In this document: piece by piece, positions 10,015-21,846 of the stretch
Position numbering within the stretch: the first letter of the stretch is position 1
How the letters are laid out: the number at the start of each line of letters is the position of its first letter
The notes under the pieces: model-generated
Databases searched by the model: none
What the model saw: the letters and a program-made list of their open reading frames with translations, nothing else
What the model was told of the DNA's origin: nothing
Assembly: GCA_030789695.1 (NCBI GenBank)
Contig: CM061142.1
Coordinates: 280,109,043 to 280,173,042 of the forward strand
DNA from: Scilla litardierei
Taxonomy: Eukaryota; Streptophyta; Magnoliopsida; Asparagales; Asparagaceae
DNA length: 64,000 nucleotides
Reading direction: 5' to 3'
Translations under genes and position numbers: made by a program

Positions 10015-10379
10015 ATGTCGAAGCTTAATCAGAGGTATATTGGACCGTTCGATGTTTTGGAGCGTGTTGGAGAGATGGTCGACCGTCTTACATTACCATC
10101 TTCATTGGATGGAGTACATGACATGTTCCATGTTTCATAGTTGTGGCGATAGGTGTGAGACCAAGTCATATGGTGGATTATTCAATGACTGCAGTTTGAC
10201 CGGAACCGACCTACGAGTAGCAGCCTGTGAAGATACTAGATCTGCGGTAAAAGATTCTTAGGACTGGTAAGATTAGTTTGGTGAGAATTCTGTGGCAGAG
10301 AGATTCGCCTGGGAAATCCATTTGGGAGTACGATGTTGAGATGTGTGAACGATATCCTAAACTCTCTAAGTGTGTAGAA
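10015..10379 (+). pseudogene. gypsy chromovirus integrase C-terminal remnant
   Basis: The frame starting MSKLNQRYIGPFDVLERVG matches the end of chromovirus integrase (GKL.PRYIGPFEIL.RVG) and continues to a VHDMFHVSQL-like block. Several in-frame stops follow ('tcatagttgtggcgatag'), then an eroded 'VLW...' tail with a recognisable 'EDDM..KYP'-like region. No integrase core, RT or gag is left upstream. It is a dead relic ending at the start of its own 3' LTR. Confidence 0.7.
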
Positions 10380-10984
10380 TGTAATAGTCCTAAACCATTA
10401 TACTATATTGATGTATATAATTTTGTCAAAATTTTAATAAAAATTCTTAGTAGTTATTTCATGATTTTGGTGTGAATGATTTAATTTAATTAATAATTCA
10501 GATTCATTTTTATAAGAATAAATAATAGTTGCATTAATTAAAAAGTTAAATTATAAAAATTATGTAAATGTATAATAAAATTTATTTAAAAAATAAAATT
10601 AATTAATCATGAAATAAAAAATTAAATATAATAGTTAATAACATAAGAAATAGAAATCCTAATGGAATTCTTAAAATTAAAAATTCTTATTAAAAGTCAT
10701 AATTTAAATTTTAACTAATTCTAGCTCTAACCCTCAACATAAACCCTATTTAACCCTAATCCTACCATATGCCGACCCACACCCTCAAACCCTAGCCACC
10801 ACCTTCTCTTGATCTTCCTCTTGTTTTTTTCGTGGAGGAGGAGGAGGAGGAGAAGAATCGTGTATCATTTTCCAAGGATTTAGCGATTGAGGTAGGTTCC
10901 CAAAGTTGTTTCTTTTATTTTCAGTTTTATTTCTCAAATCTGAAATTTAGGACTAATAGAAATGTTTTAAACATGTTTTGGTTA
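10380..10984 (+). repeat. left part of chromovirus 3' LTR (interrupted at 10984)
   Basis: Starts TGTAATAGTCC about where the integrase relic ends, as chromovirus LTRs commonly begin (TGTAA...CCC). It includes an AT-rich part and then 'aaccctagccaccacc' with a GAGGAG microsatellite (10833-10851), typical of the transcribed part of such LTRs. Tat element 1 inserted at 10984, and the rest probably resumes at 34165. Confidence 0.5.
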
Positions 10985-11725
10985 TGTTTTGATTAATAGA
11001 ATTAAGCCCACAAAAATGTCCCTTTAGCCCACTAGGCCCATGAAGCCCGGAAGGAAGGCTAACAGTTCGCCTGATCAAATCCCGCACGTCACTTGCGTCA
11101 CTTGCCTGTTGAAGCTTCCGTAGCTTGAGGAGGCGATTGATTACGTGCTCATTAATGGTGGGAAGAGTGGACAGCGGTTATGCCAATTTCGGAGGAATAA
11201 TTGTGCCACCATAATGGATGAGCATTATTCGCCAACGTCACTGAAGAGACGTCTCTACCTGTAAATAAAGGAAGGACAAACCGAGGAAGGGGCAAACTCC
11301 ACAAGCACAGAATACTAGGTAATATGACAAACTCATTCTTTCCACTCTTATATTTCTTCCTCCAAAAAATCTTGAGGTGACTGAATCAAGACGATCTCCA
11401 TTGGGTCGATCTTGACAGCCCCGAGCCTTACTTAAGTCATTACTAACTTAAGTATCCAAGGATATTTGGGTCGGAACCTAGATCCGCCTCACGTAACAAT
11501 TGTCTATGGTGTAGGTCGTTTAAGGCACGACCCCGTGGAAGGTCGAACGGTCGTCATATTCGACTGCGAAATTGGTCGAGTTTCTTTCCGAAGTTCAAAG
11601 CTCAGCCTTCTTCGACCATGATTCCACCAACCGAGGGTCCCACATCAACAACTGACGAGGCTTCACCTCATAGAAGGAGTCCACGTCAGCCCTGATTACT
11701 GTTGACCGAAATCCAGTTATCAACA
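10985..11725 (+). repeat. 5' LTR of Tat element 1
   Basis: 741 bp starting TGTTTTGATT and ending ATCAACA. Its last 441 bp (from 11285) match 33716-34159. A TATA-like 'tgtaaataaagg' lies near 11260. Confidence 0.85.
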
Positions 11726-11748
11726 ATATGCATCGTCTGTGGGAAAAC
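11726..11748 (+). other. primer-binding site of Tat element 1 (degenerate)
   Basis: 'atatgcatcgtctgtgggaa' directly after the LTR is a decayed form of the Tat-lineage TTTGGCGCCGTCTGTGGGAA. The counterpart in Tat element 2 is at 36297. Confidence 0.7.
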
Positions 11749-11783
11749 CACATCAGTCAACATCCCAAGGCAACCATTAAGCC

Positions 11784-13340
11784 ATGTTGACTGGACTCGA
11801 CAACACTGGACCGATCCTTGGTCTGAACAAAGACACACATAACGATAAAGAAGATTCTGGATCTTTGTCGGAGGCACCAAGCGTATGCCTGATCACTCAC
11901 GAACAATTCGACATGTTCGCTCAGTCAGTCAATGCCAGCCTCACGACATTAACTGTCGCCATCCAGCGGAGCACTCAATAACCACTACAAGTATCTGAGG
12001 CTCAACCGCCCCCCGATCCAATGCAAGCACCTGTAGGACAGTGGTTTACTCCAAGAAGCTAGATGGTTGGGGAGCAAGGGCTTGAGCGACAGGCCAACCT
12101 ACAGCTCAATACCATTCCTACATCTCAAAGGAAAGTAGAGCTTGGTAACAACAACCGCTCATCTAGACATCCAATGGGTCCGGGGCCTTACAACAACAGG
12201 CGAGTCACTCGCAGAGGTATAGAGCAAGCAAGAGATCGCCTCACCCAACACCGCAGTTACAATCCCACCAGGCCCACGACTGGCCAAAAACAAAAGGAGC
12301 GGGAAGGAAGCCCCATCCAGTCTTCCAACGCCTTTCCTCAGCGTCGCAAGGAGGAGCAAGTTCCACTTGTTCTTCCTCCTAGTAGGCATACTCCTTTGAA
12401 GGAGATCATGAGATCATCACATCTACCCCACGGCTCTCCAAGTTCAAGATTCCACCTTTGCATCTATACGATGGCACAGGTGACCTATGGGAGCATGTTT
12501 GCCGATACTAAAGTGTGATGGAGCTAAACGGAGCTGATGAGCCCCACCTTTGCCATGCTTTCCACACTACGCTGACAAATGCGATGGATGAATGGTGCAA
12601 TGGATTTCCCGATGGTATCATCGGGTCATTTGACAACCTGGCTCAAATCTTTTGCAGGTAATTCATAGCAGGACGACGTCAAAAGTGAAAAGCAGCCCAC
12701 CTCTTTATTCTGGAGCAAGGGGATAGTGAGTCTATTTGGGATTTTGTCAAACGCTTCAACGAAGAAAGGCTGCATGTCGAAGGTGCCACAGAGGATACAA
12801 TCGTTGCAACTCTCACTCAAGGAACTCGCTACGAAGATTTTCTGAAATCTATTCATCAGTTTCCACCAAGTAAGCTCAAGCAAATGTTCAATACGATGGA
12901 TCGATTCATAACTTCAGAGGAAGCACTTGCTGCCAAAAAGAAGGGTACCTCTAATCATTAGGGAGAAACAAGGCAAGAAACTCGACTGCGTGAAAGCCCC
13001 CGTCGAGAACCCGAGACCAGTGGCAAAGGGATAAGAGTCCAGAAACAAGGAGCACCCGACCAATGAGGCTTATTCCAGGTTAAATGCCCCGAAGGTAGAA
13101 GTCCTTGCATATGCTAAACGAGAGGGACTCGTTAGTGAACCTGCTCCCAAACAAAAGAACTGGTAGGAGAAAAATGATGATTTGAAATTTTACAGGAATC
13201 ACAACGACAATGGTCATGACACAGATGATTATTGGACCTTGAAGAAGGAAATTAAAGCTCATGTCAAGCGTGGTCACCTGAAAAAGTTTGTTGACAACAC
13301 CCAAGCAAAAGAGGGAGCCTCAAAGTAGAAGAACAAAGAC
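11784..13340 (+). pseudogene. gag: Tat-type gag, decayed
   Basis: The ATG at 11784 opens a gag N-terminal segment ending QFDMFAQSVNASLTTL. After a low-complexity linker, the retrotransposon gag domain is readable at 12430-12960: LHPYDGTGDPWEHVCRYQS, SFDNLAQIF, FIAGRRQ, 'FVKRFNEERLHVEGATEDT' and MDRFITSEEALAA. In-frame stops (for example TAA at 12657-12659) and frame changes interrupt it. A basic tail with 'RNHNDNGHDTDDYW'-like wording ends near 13320. It is not functional. Confidence 0.8.
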
Positions 13341-13684
13341 AAGGGGGCCATGACGGGATCACCAATCACCATGGTAGTTGATTAAACTTCAAGAGAAACA
13401 GCAATGGAAGTTCAAATAGCGCCAGGTGTGACCAACTCCCTGAGAAATAAAAATGCTTGTAAGAGCTTACTTTTATTAGTTGTTTAAATCTTTCAAATAA
13501 ATAAAGTTTGTTCTTCCTCGAGAAACACTCACTTCATATGTCTTGAATACCTATTCTACCTTCAGAGGATTGTTCTATTTTTGGTCAATTCTTCTTCGAA
13601 AAGCATTTTGGGTTCATGCGGATCCCTAGAAAAAAGCACGGATGGACAAAATTCTCTCTGTCCCTGCAGACTCGTTGAAGAGAT
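13341..13684 (+). other. 3' untranslated stretch of Tat element 1
   Basis: Contains AATAAATAAAG near 13496-13506, also readable as a polyadenylation signal, just ahead of the tandem array. A comparable stretch precedes the array of Tat element 2 (40386-40480). No pol residue was detected here. Confidence 0.5.
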
Positions 13685-15645
13685 GGCAAACAACTCATCT
13701 CGTCGACCGTAATTCGAGGGGCCACGCCCTCGCCACCAAACGACCATTGTCGTTAGACGTAAGCTGATGGGCCACCCCCTCGCAACCGAATGACTTATGT
13801 CGTCGGCCGTAAGCTGAGGGGCCACCCCCTTGCCACTGAATGACCATCGTCATTGGCTGTAAGTTGATGGGCCACACCCTTACCACCGAATGATCATTGT
13901 CATCAAATGTAAGCCGAGGTGCCACCCCCTTGCAACTGAGCGACTCATGTCGTCGGCCATAAGTCGACGGGCCACCCTCTTACCATCGAACGACCATCGT
14001 CGTCGGCCATAAGTCGAGGGACCACACACTTGTCACCGAATGACCAATGTCATTAGACGTAAGCCGAGGGGCCACCCCTCACAGTTGAACGACTCATGTC
14101 GTCGGTCGTAAGTCAAGGGGCCACGCCCTTGTCACCGAACGACTATTGTCGTCAGACGTAAGCCGAGGGGCCACCCCTCGCAAATGAACGACCACCGTCG
14201 TCGGCAATAAATCGAGGGGCCACGACCTCACTACCGAACGACCATTCCCATCAGACGTAAGCCGAGTGGCCACCCCCTTGCAATTGAACGACTCATGTCA
14301 TTGGTCGTAAGTCGAAGGGCCATCACCTTGCCACCGAACGACCATCATCATCGGCCATAAGTTGAGGGGGCCCATGCCCTCGCTACGGAACGACCATTGT
14401 TGTCAAATAAGCCAAGGGTCCACCCCCACGCAACTGAATGACTCATGTCGTCGGCCGTAAGTCGAGGGGCCACCCCTTGCCATCGAATGACCAACACCAT
14501 CGGCCATAAGTCGAAGGGCCTTACCCTCGCTACCGAACACCCATTGTCATTAGACATAACCTGAGAGGCCACCCCCTCGCAAACCGAACTCATTTGGTCG
14601 GCCGTAAGTCGAGGGGCCACCCCCTCGCCACTGAACGACCATCATCGTCGGCCATAAGTCGACGGGCCATGCCCTTGCCACCGAATGACCATTGTCGTCT
14701 GACGTAAGCCGATGGACCATCCTCTTTCAACAGAACGACTCATGTCATTGGACGTAAGCCGAGGGGCCACCCCCTCACCATCGAACTACCATCGTTATCA
14801 GACGTAAATCGAGGGGCCACCCCTTCACCATCGAATGACCATCGTCGGTGGCCATAAGTCCAGGGGCCACCCCATCGCTACCAAACGACCATTGTCATCA
14901 GACATAAGCTGAGGAGCCACCCCTTCGTAACGGAAAGACTCATGTTGTCGGACCCCTCGCTAATGAATGACCATTGTCGTCGGACGTAAGCCGAGGGGCC
15001 ACCCCCTCTCTATCAAATGACCATTCTCGTTGGACGTAAGCTGATGGGCCATCCCCTCGCAAACGAACAACTCATGTCGTCGGCCGTAAGTCGAGTGACC
15101 GCCCCTTGCAACCAAACTACTCATGTCGGCCATAAGTCGAGGGGCCACCCCCTCGCCACTAAACGACCATTATGGTCAGACGTAAGCTGAGGGACCACCC
15201 CCTTACAACGGACCAACTCATGTCATCGGACGTACGTTGAGGGGCTACCCTCTCGCTACCGAACAACCATTGTCGTCGGACATAAGCCGAGGGGCCACCC
15301 CCTTGCAACCAAACGACTCATGTCATCCGCCGTAAGTCGAGGGGCCGCCTCCTCACCGCCAAAAGACTGATGTCGTCGGCCATAAGTCGAGGGGTCGCCC
15401 CTTACCGCCAAAAGACTAATGTCATCTGCCGTAAGTCGAGGGGCCACGCTTTCATCATCGAACGACCACCGTCGTTGGCCGTAAGTCTAGGGTCCACCCT
15501 CTCGCCACCAAATGACTCAGATTGTCCTACGTAAGCCGAGTGGCCACCCCCTCACCATCATCGTCATACATAAGCCAAGGGGCCACCCCTCGCGACTAAA
15601 TGACTCCTGTCGTAAAACATGAGTCGAGGGGCCACGCCTCTGGCT
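13685..15645. repeat. ~50-bp minisatellite array, about 39 copies
   Basis: The unit is roughly 'gaacgaccatygtcgtcgg' + 'ccgtaagtcgaggggccacc' + 'ccctcgccacc', 49-51 bp, heavily diverged between copies. Antisense ORFs of 60-90 codons inside it are by-products. Tat/Ogre elements are known to carry tandem repeats in the 3' UTR. The same ancestral unit appears in Tat element 2 at 40480-41100. Confidence 0.92.
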
Positions 15646-15889
15646 ACTAAAAGAACCATGGCTTACTTCATCGAATTAAAGAAGTATTGTTCAACAGCTC
15701 AATCATTGTCCTTATTATTAGTAGAGGTTTGACCTGTTGAAAGGACCAAGCAGCGACATAAGCGCTCATGCTCCATAAGCGATGGGATAGAAAACAAGTC
15801 TTTAAACCGTTGTAAATTTACATCTTTTTCGTACCTTTACAAAAAGATACATCCTAATTCAAGCAAAAGGCCTAGGGGATTACAAAATT

Positions 15890-16650
15890 TTAAGATCGAC
15901 CCGCTCCCTCGGTCGAGACAGTATATCCTTGATCCCCTGAAGAAGCTATCTCAGTGGCTTTATTCATCATAAGGATTGTCTTGACTCCCAAGTCAGCAAC
16001 TCTCTCCGTCGAAGCCTGACTGACCCCATCCAACGGACTATTGGGTTCGTCATCGTCCAAAGGCACAGATAACCGATCACGCTTAGCCTCTAGAGTGGGA
16101 AACAACTTTTCACCTCATGACGGCATCGCTCGAAGCCTATCCTGTATAACTCATCCAGATCACACAAACTATCCTAATATTCTTGGACAACGTTTTCTAT
16201 AATTTCCTTCGCATTAAGTCCTTGAAGGCTGACGAGAAATTGAATCAGATGCCGATTTTATCTTACCTCCCGCCTTTTCTGTTCCTCAAGCAGATGTTCC
16301 TATGCCCGCTCTCGTAAGGCATTCTCTTCTTGTAGTTGAATATTGGCTTCCATTTTAAGGGCATCCTCCCTTATATGGGCTTCGCCCAGCTCTTGCTTAA
16401 GCTGTCTCACCTGAGACTTAAGAATGCTCGTGCGAAGCTTCCATCGTTATTGCTTCGCCTTCGCCTGCTCAATGCCCTCTTGATGGATTCCGCTCACTTT
16501 GCCTTATTGGCCAAAGTGGCCTTATAATTGGCCACCGCTAATGAGTGATGGCGTATTCTGTGGTAGCCAAAATTGCCTGTAGATAGGCAAGAACGTTAAC
16601 TCTGATGCTTGGCTTTAGAGAAAAAGTGGATATGGATAATTTTTACATGG
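15890..16650 (-). pseudogene. C-terminal half of the Tat antisense extra ORF
   Basis: Read on the minus strand, 16650 to 15890 encodes a charged coiled-coil-like stretch (SQVRQLKQELGEAHIRED, then LQEENALRER). A conserved-looking GFERCRHEVKSCFP and an acidic C terminus ending at 15890 follow. It has several in-frame stops. The N-terminal part lies at 32058-33511, beyond the nested element. Tat-lineage elements (for example Grande, RIRE2, Retand) are known for an additional ORF on the opposite strand downstream of pol. Function unknown. Confidence 0.6.
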
Positions 16651-16655
16651 AGACC

Positions 16656-17758
16656 TGATTGAACCAGAGGACGCGCAAAGGCACGCCTTCCACTCCCAAG
16701 TGTAGGAGCGTCAATGCAATAAATTTATAAATAACCGGTTAGTACCGGGTCGGATCACAGGCACAAGTTGTTCTACATTCGCAAGTTTGATCGATAAAGA
16801 AAGATAAAGTGTGTTACAACCACCTCGCTAACTGTGGAAAAGTGTGGGAAAAACGTGGTGAATTTAAATTCTTATCCTAAGTGGGTAGGATTAGAGAACT
16901 AAATAGGGATTTAGGATAGCAAGGCGAGGAGTATAGGTTGTGGGTTCATTAAGATTGGTGTTAATTAAGCTCTAATTACCCGCATATAACTCAATTGATC
17001 ATCCGGCTAAGGACACTCAATCGGAAAGTTTAGCATTCAAGAACACAATAATATTGCAATAGGGATGGATGTATCATCATAGCACTAATCAAATTTAAAC
17101 ATGGTCTCTTCTCAAAGAGTGCCCACTTGGGTCTTAGCCAATTAAAATATGCCCTAATAATTCATCCAACATCAACATTGAAAATGAGCATGAGTAAATT
17201 AAAGCTAGAATTAACAACCAACCACAATGAATCACAACCCACATCAATCACACTACTCAATGATTCTAAATAAGATGGGATTCATATACAAATTCATCCA
17301 AAGTTCAATACAAAAGAGAGATATCAAAATACAAAGGGAAAGAGAAAAGATTTCACCAAGATATCCCTAAATGAGCCCTAGCCTCCTCCAATTTGCTCCT
17401 CCACCAAGATTCCTAGCCTCACATGGCCTTCAAGCCCTAGCCCTAGCCCTAGCCTCTTGGGGAAGAAGAGGGGACAAAAACCCCCAAAAATCTGTCTAAA
17501 AAACCTAAAAAAGCCGAACTCCTCGAAAAATCTGCTCCCAGGCCGAAAATAACACCATTTTCGTACTAATGGGCTTGCAGGTCGGGTCGCATGGGCGCCC
17601 GACCCGTGCTGGTACCCCGCTCTCAAACAAAGCGGGCGGCGCCCGCTTAAAATCAGCGGGGCACGCGCAATGTGCGTGCCCCCGCTTGCCTTTGTGCGCG
17701 CGCAGGAGCGGGCTGGCCACTGGACCGGCCCGCGAAAGCGCTGTGCGATTTACACACA

Positions 17759-17824
<66 letters not shown>

Positions 17825-18063
17825 ACAGCGGCCCGCGGCCCGCTCAAAGAGCGGGCCTGCTCCCAGGCCGAAAATAGCACCATTTTCACACTAATGGGCT
17901 TGCGGGTCGGGTCGCATGGGCGCCCGACCCGCGTTGGCAGCCCGCTCTCAAACAAAGCGGGCGGCGCCCGCTTAAAATCAGAGGGGCATGCGCAATGCGT
18001 GTGCCCCCGCTTGCCTTTGCGCGCGCGCAGGAGCGGGCCGGCCCACGAAAGCGCTGTGCGGTT
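16656..18063 (-). repeat. outer part of the left (3') LTR of the gag-only element
   Basis: Matches 30473-31557 of the right LTR. It carries an internal duplication: a ~210-bp block starting 'ctgctcccaggccg' occurs at 17532-17751 and again at 17857-18063. The first copy is followed by (CA)n, the second by (TA)n. The right LTR has only one full copy plus a stub. Confidence 0.88.
17752..17819. repeat. (CA)n microsatellite
   Basis: About 34 CA units with one TA interruption, at the end of the first duplicated LTR block. It occupies the same relative position as the (TA)n tract at the end of the second block. Confidence 0.97.
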
Positions 18064-18086
18064 TATATATATATATATATATATAT
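18064..18086. repeat. (TA)n microsatellite, left rim of the insertion hub
   Basis: About 11 TA units, homologous in position to the (TA)n of the right LTR at 31558-31631. The LINE begins immediately after it. Confidence 0.95.
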
Positions 18087-18276
18087 GGAAAGTTAGCATG
18101 ATATTATATTGATCAAAATATACAATATACAATAATAGCACATCTTGGCATGTGGTATCAATATGGAGAGGATAGGGCACAAGCGCCGTCACTCTCCACT
18201 ATCAATCCCGCATCCTAGGTGTAGCTATTCAAACCTCGACAAAACACAGCCATAGATGCAACACAACACTCAGCAC

Positions 18277-21200
18277 TCAACCCATGTCCCTAAATCCCCA
18301 ACTGGTAAATATTGTAGCTTCATCAGTAGTAGACGGCTCTTGGTCATGCAAAAGTACTCTGAGATCTGCAGAAATCTCCTCAAAAAGGACCGTCTTGAGT
18401 CTCTTCTCCACATCAAAGATACGCATGTTTCTTTCTTTCCAAATGTGCCAAACCGAAGCTGCAAGGGCTGATTTGGCAAGAATATCTAGGGCACTTTTCC
18501 CTACATAATGGCGGAGGAAAAACTTCACTATCTCATTCAATCTTGGAGTAGTCTGACTAGTAGCTAGGAGCTTCAGCAGAGTTCTATGCAAAATGTAGTT
18601 AGAGAAACTGCACTCAGAGAATAGGTGATCAATGGTCTCCACTTTGATGTCCTCACATAAAACGCAATGGACAGGGCTATGCAATCCCCATCTAGCAATC
18701 ATATCCCTAGTAAGCAATTTATTTTGGAAGGCACGGAGCAAAGTAATTGACATTTTCGGGGAGTGATGATTGTACCATATTAATCTGTGGAAGGGGAAAT
18801 GATTGCCTTGCCGTCTAACACCATTCCAGGATTGTTTGAAGTTAAACTTGTCTCCTGGCACCCATATCCAACTGTCCGAACCAATAGACAACCGGTAATG
18901 CTGAAGAAGAGGCCGAATGGGATCCAGAGCCTCATCAGTAGACCAAGCTACATCTATCCAGTAGTCACGCACCCGCAGATGCTCAGCGCCTGGCGGCATG
19001 TTGCATATCTCACACAGCCGGCCCCCATCAGTCCAAGGGTCTAGCCAAAAAAGTGTATCTCTCCCGTCCTTAATTGATTTCCTGATGAGCGAATGTGAAA
19101 CTTTACGGCTTTGAAGCATTCTCTTCCAAGTTCCAGACTGCAAGGTATTTCTTCTAGCCGCAAAGAAACTAGCATCAGTACCGTATCTCATCCCCATGTA
19201 TTTGGCCCAAATACTATCTTCAGTGAGGTACCTCCATGTTAATTTTAAACCTGCTGCCACATTCAAGTCCTCCAGTATTCTGATTCCAACACCGCCTTCC
19301 TCTTTTGGTTTGCAGATATCTTCCCAAGCCCAAGCTCTAGAAGACCCAAGTATGAATTGTCGGCACATAGATGCAACGTTCTCAAAATATTGAAGGGTAG
19401 GTGGAATGCATGTAACCAGAAAGCCACAATCCCATAAATTACCGTCCTCACCAATTCAATGCGCCCCGCAATCGACAGCCTAGAAGAACTCCAACCCATC
19501 ATTCTCTTCTTGCATTTGTCCACTAACTTGCCAAAGTTAGTGGTCCTGGGATATTTGGAAGATAGTGGCAGGCCAAGGTAGGTGGATATCGTAGTAGCAA
19601 TCTTGATGCCCAACATATCAGCCAACTCATTCTTATTTTTTCGCCCCCTTGCTGAACAATCCCTCACTTTTGTCCCAATTAACCTGCAACCCAGTATATA
19701 GATAAAAATCTTCCAACAATTTTCTGACGCCAAGAAAAGAACTCTTATTAGCCCGGCAGAAAACAAGCAAATCATCAGCGAACAGCAGATGAGAAATAGA
19801 ACCCGTGCGCCGCATCGGCAGAATAGTTCCCATGTTAATAGCTCTAGCAATTAGGATGGAGAAAGCTTCCATAGTAATGACAAATAAATAAGGGGAGAGG
19901 GGGTCAACTTGGCGAATGCCCCTGTTTCCTTTGAAATAACCACGGGGGGCTCCGTTTATCATAACTGAGAAAGTAGGGGAAGTAATGCATTCTTTAATCC
20001 AGCCCACAAAAATTTCGGGGAAACCCAATTGCCGCATGAAGTATAGAATGAAATCCATATTAACATTGTCAAAAGCTTTTCGCAAGTCTAGCTTCAAACA
20101 GGCTCTTCCCCCCATTGGGGTGCTGTAGTCTCTGATCTGCGCTTGGGCGAGTCGGTCAGTCTGTCAAAAGCCTCCCTTTCAAAAAAGTTGATTGGTTAGG
20201 GGAGATAAGTTCATGGATAACCAATTTGATCCTGTTGCAAATAATCTTGCTAATAATCTTGTATAGGACATTGCAACATGCAATAGGCCTATAATCCCCT
20301 AAGGTAGATGCATTGTCATTCTTTGGGATCAGGGTCAGAAAAGTGTGATTTACAGATTTGAGGAGAGAACCAGAAATGAAAAAGGATTTGATAGATGAAG
20401 ATACCTCCTTTCCAATAAGCGCCCAATTATGCTGATAGAAGAGACCGTTGTAACCATCAGGTCCAGGGGATTTATCGGGACCAATTTGGAAAACCGCAGC
20501 TTTGATCTCATCATCAGAAATCCTCCTGCTCAGCCAAGTAGAAGATTCCTCAGTTAATATCATCTTTGGCACCATTTTCTGGAAGTGGGTTCGGTAGTGA
20601 TTCTGATGATATAAATCTTCAAAAAAGCTGGCGCTTTAATTTTCAACTCTTCATATACTAGGTTGTGGCCCCCATTCATATCAACTAGGTGATTGAGATT
20701 GTTACGGGAGATTCTTGACTTCATTTCCGTGTAGAAAAAGTTGGCGTTCTTGTCCCCCAGAGTTAGCCAATCTTGGAGACTATTTTGCCGAAACATTCCT
20801 TCTTCTAGCATCATAGCTTTAATCAATTCCTTCAGCAGATGATGTTCTTTGAGTTGTAGGGGAATGACAGAGTGTAAGCTAAGATCATTGCGGATCTCCT
20901 CAAGCTCCTTCTTTAATTTCTTAACCATGTTAGAAGCATGATATTCACCGGCCCATGCACGTAGAACCGGCTTCAGCCTTTTTAATTTTTGAGTCAATTT
21001 ATACATTGGAGTACCTTTGTCCTGGCTAGCCCATCCTGTCTCAATAGTAGTCCTGTAACCTGGGAAATGGATCCAATAGTTGGAAAACTTTAAATGGCTT
21101 CGGATCAGAAATAACATGGGAGTGCAGCTTCACCACCATAGGGGAGTGGTCACTTGTTAACGGATCCAGATATTCAAAATAAGTCTCTGGTAGCAGGTGT

Positions 21201-21846
21201 ATCCAAGCAGGATTACAAAATACACGATCAAGCTGCGCCGCAATACGATCCTTTCCAATCCGACTGTTACACCAGCTGAACTTGTTGCCCGTGCTCTTCA
21301 GTGTCTGAAGCGAAGTTCTGCTAATGCAATCACTGAAATCAAGAACCATCGCTTCCTCAAGTTTCCTACCCCTGACCTTGTCTTTCGTGAAGAGAACACA
21401 TTTAAAATCCCCCCCACCAGTCAAGCCAAAGTACCAATTAGAGAGATATCCGCAACTAGGCTACGCCACAGCTCTTTCCTCTCCAAGATGGTGTTGCGCC
21501 CATACACCCCTGTGATAACACAAGAAAATCCACCAACATTTACACAAGCTGCCAAAATGTGCTGATCAGAGCGAGAAACTATAGTAGCCTTCCAAATTCC
21601 AGGATCAAACCCCATTATTATACGTCCTCCAGGAGACAAATACGAGTTATCAAACGTGCACCAACTCTTGGGGATCCCAGTATTATTACTATTGATTGGA
21701 GACTTGAGCTTAGTCTCCAAAAGAATTATTGCTGAAGAAGTTATTGAACTAATTCTATTCCTCAGGTCCTTCTGCCGCACCTGATTATTCAAACCCCTTG
21801 TATTCCAAATAAATATAGTCATTAAATAATAGTAGTGGTTTGGCAA
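18277..21846 (-). pseudogene. LINE ORF2: AP endonuclease, reverse transcriptase, zf-RVT
   Basis: From the ATG at 21846 (or 21819): endonuclease start MTIFIWNTRGLN, 'IILLETKLKS', and the SDHSPMVV motif at about 21110-21130. RT blocks follow: ISDDEIKAAVFQIGPDKSPG and GLFYQHNW (20400-20540), LKLDLRKAFDNVNMDF (about 20080), and FADDLLVFCRANK near 19770. The C-terminal zf-RVT domain (18277-19368) has CVLCEDIKVETIDHLFSEC and SVWHIWKERN. At least five frame changes and stops (for example near 21420, 21110, 20575, 20116 and 19640) break it. It would nick DNA and prime reverse transcription of LINE RNA at the target site. Confidence 0.88.

Noticed and set aside
13562..15447. Series of minus-strand ORFs starting MAPRLTADD or similar
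   Set aside because: By-products of the ~50-bp minisatellite; the apparent similarity between them is the repeat itself.
13685..15645. CRISPR-like spaced repeat
   Set aside because: The repeats are directly tandem, diverged and without unique spacers; plant nuclear context.
17505..18192. ORFs with Cys-Val or His-Thr runs
   Set aside because: Translation of the (CA)n microsatellite in an LTR.
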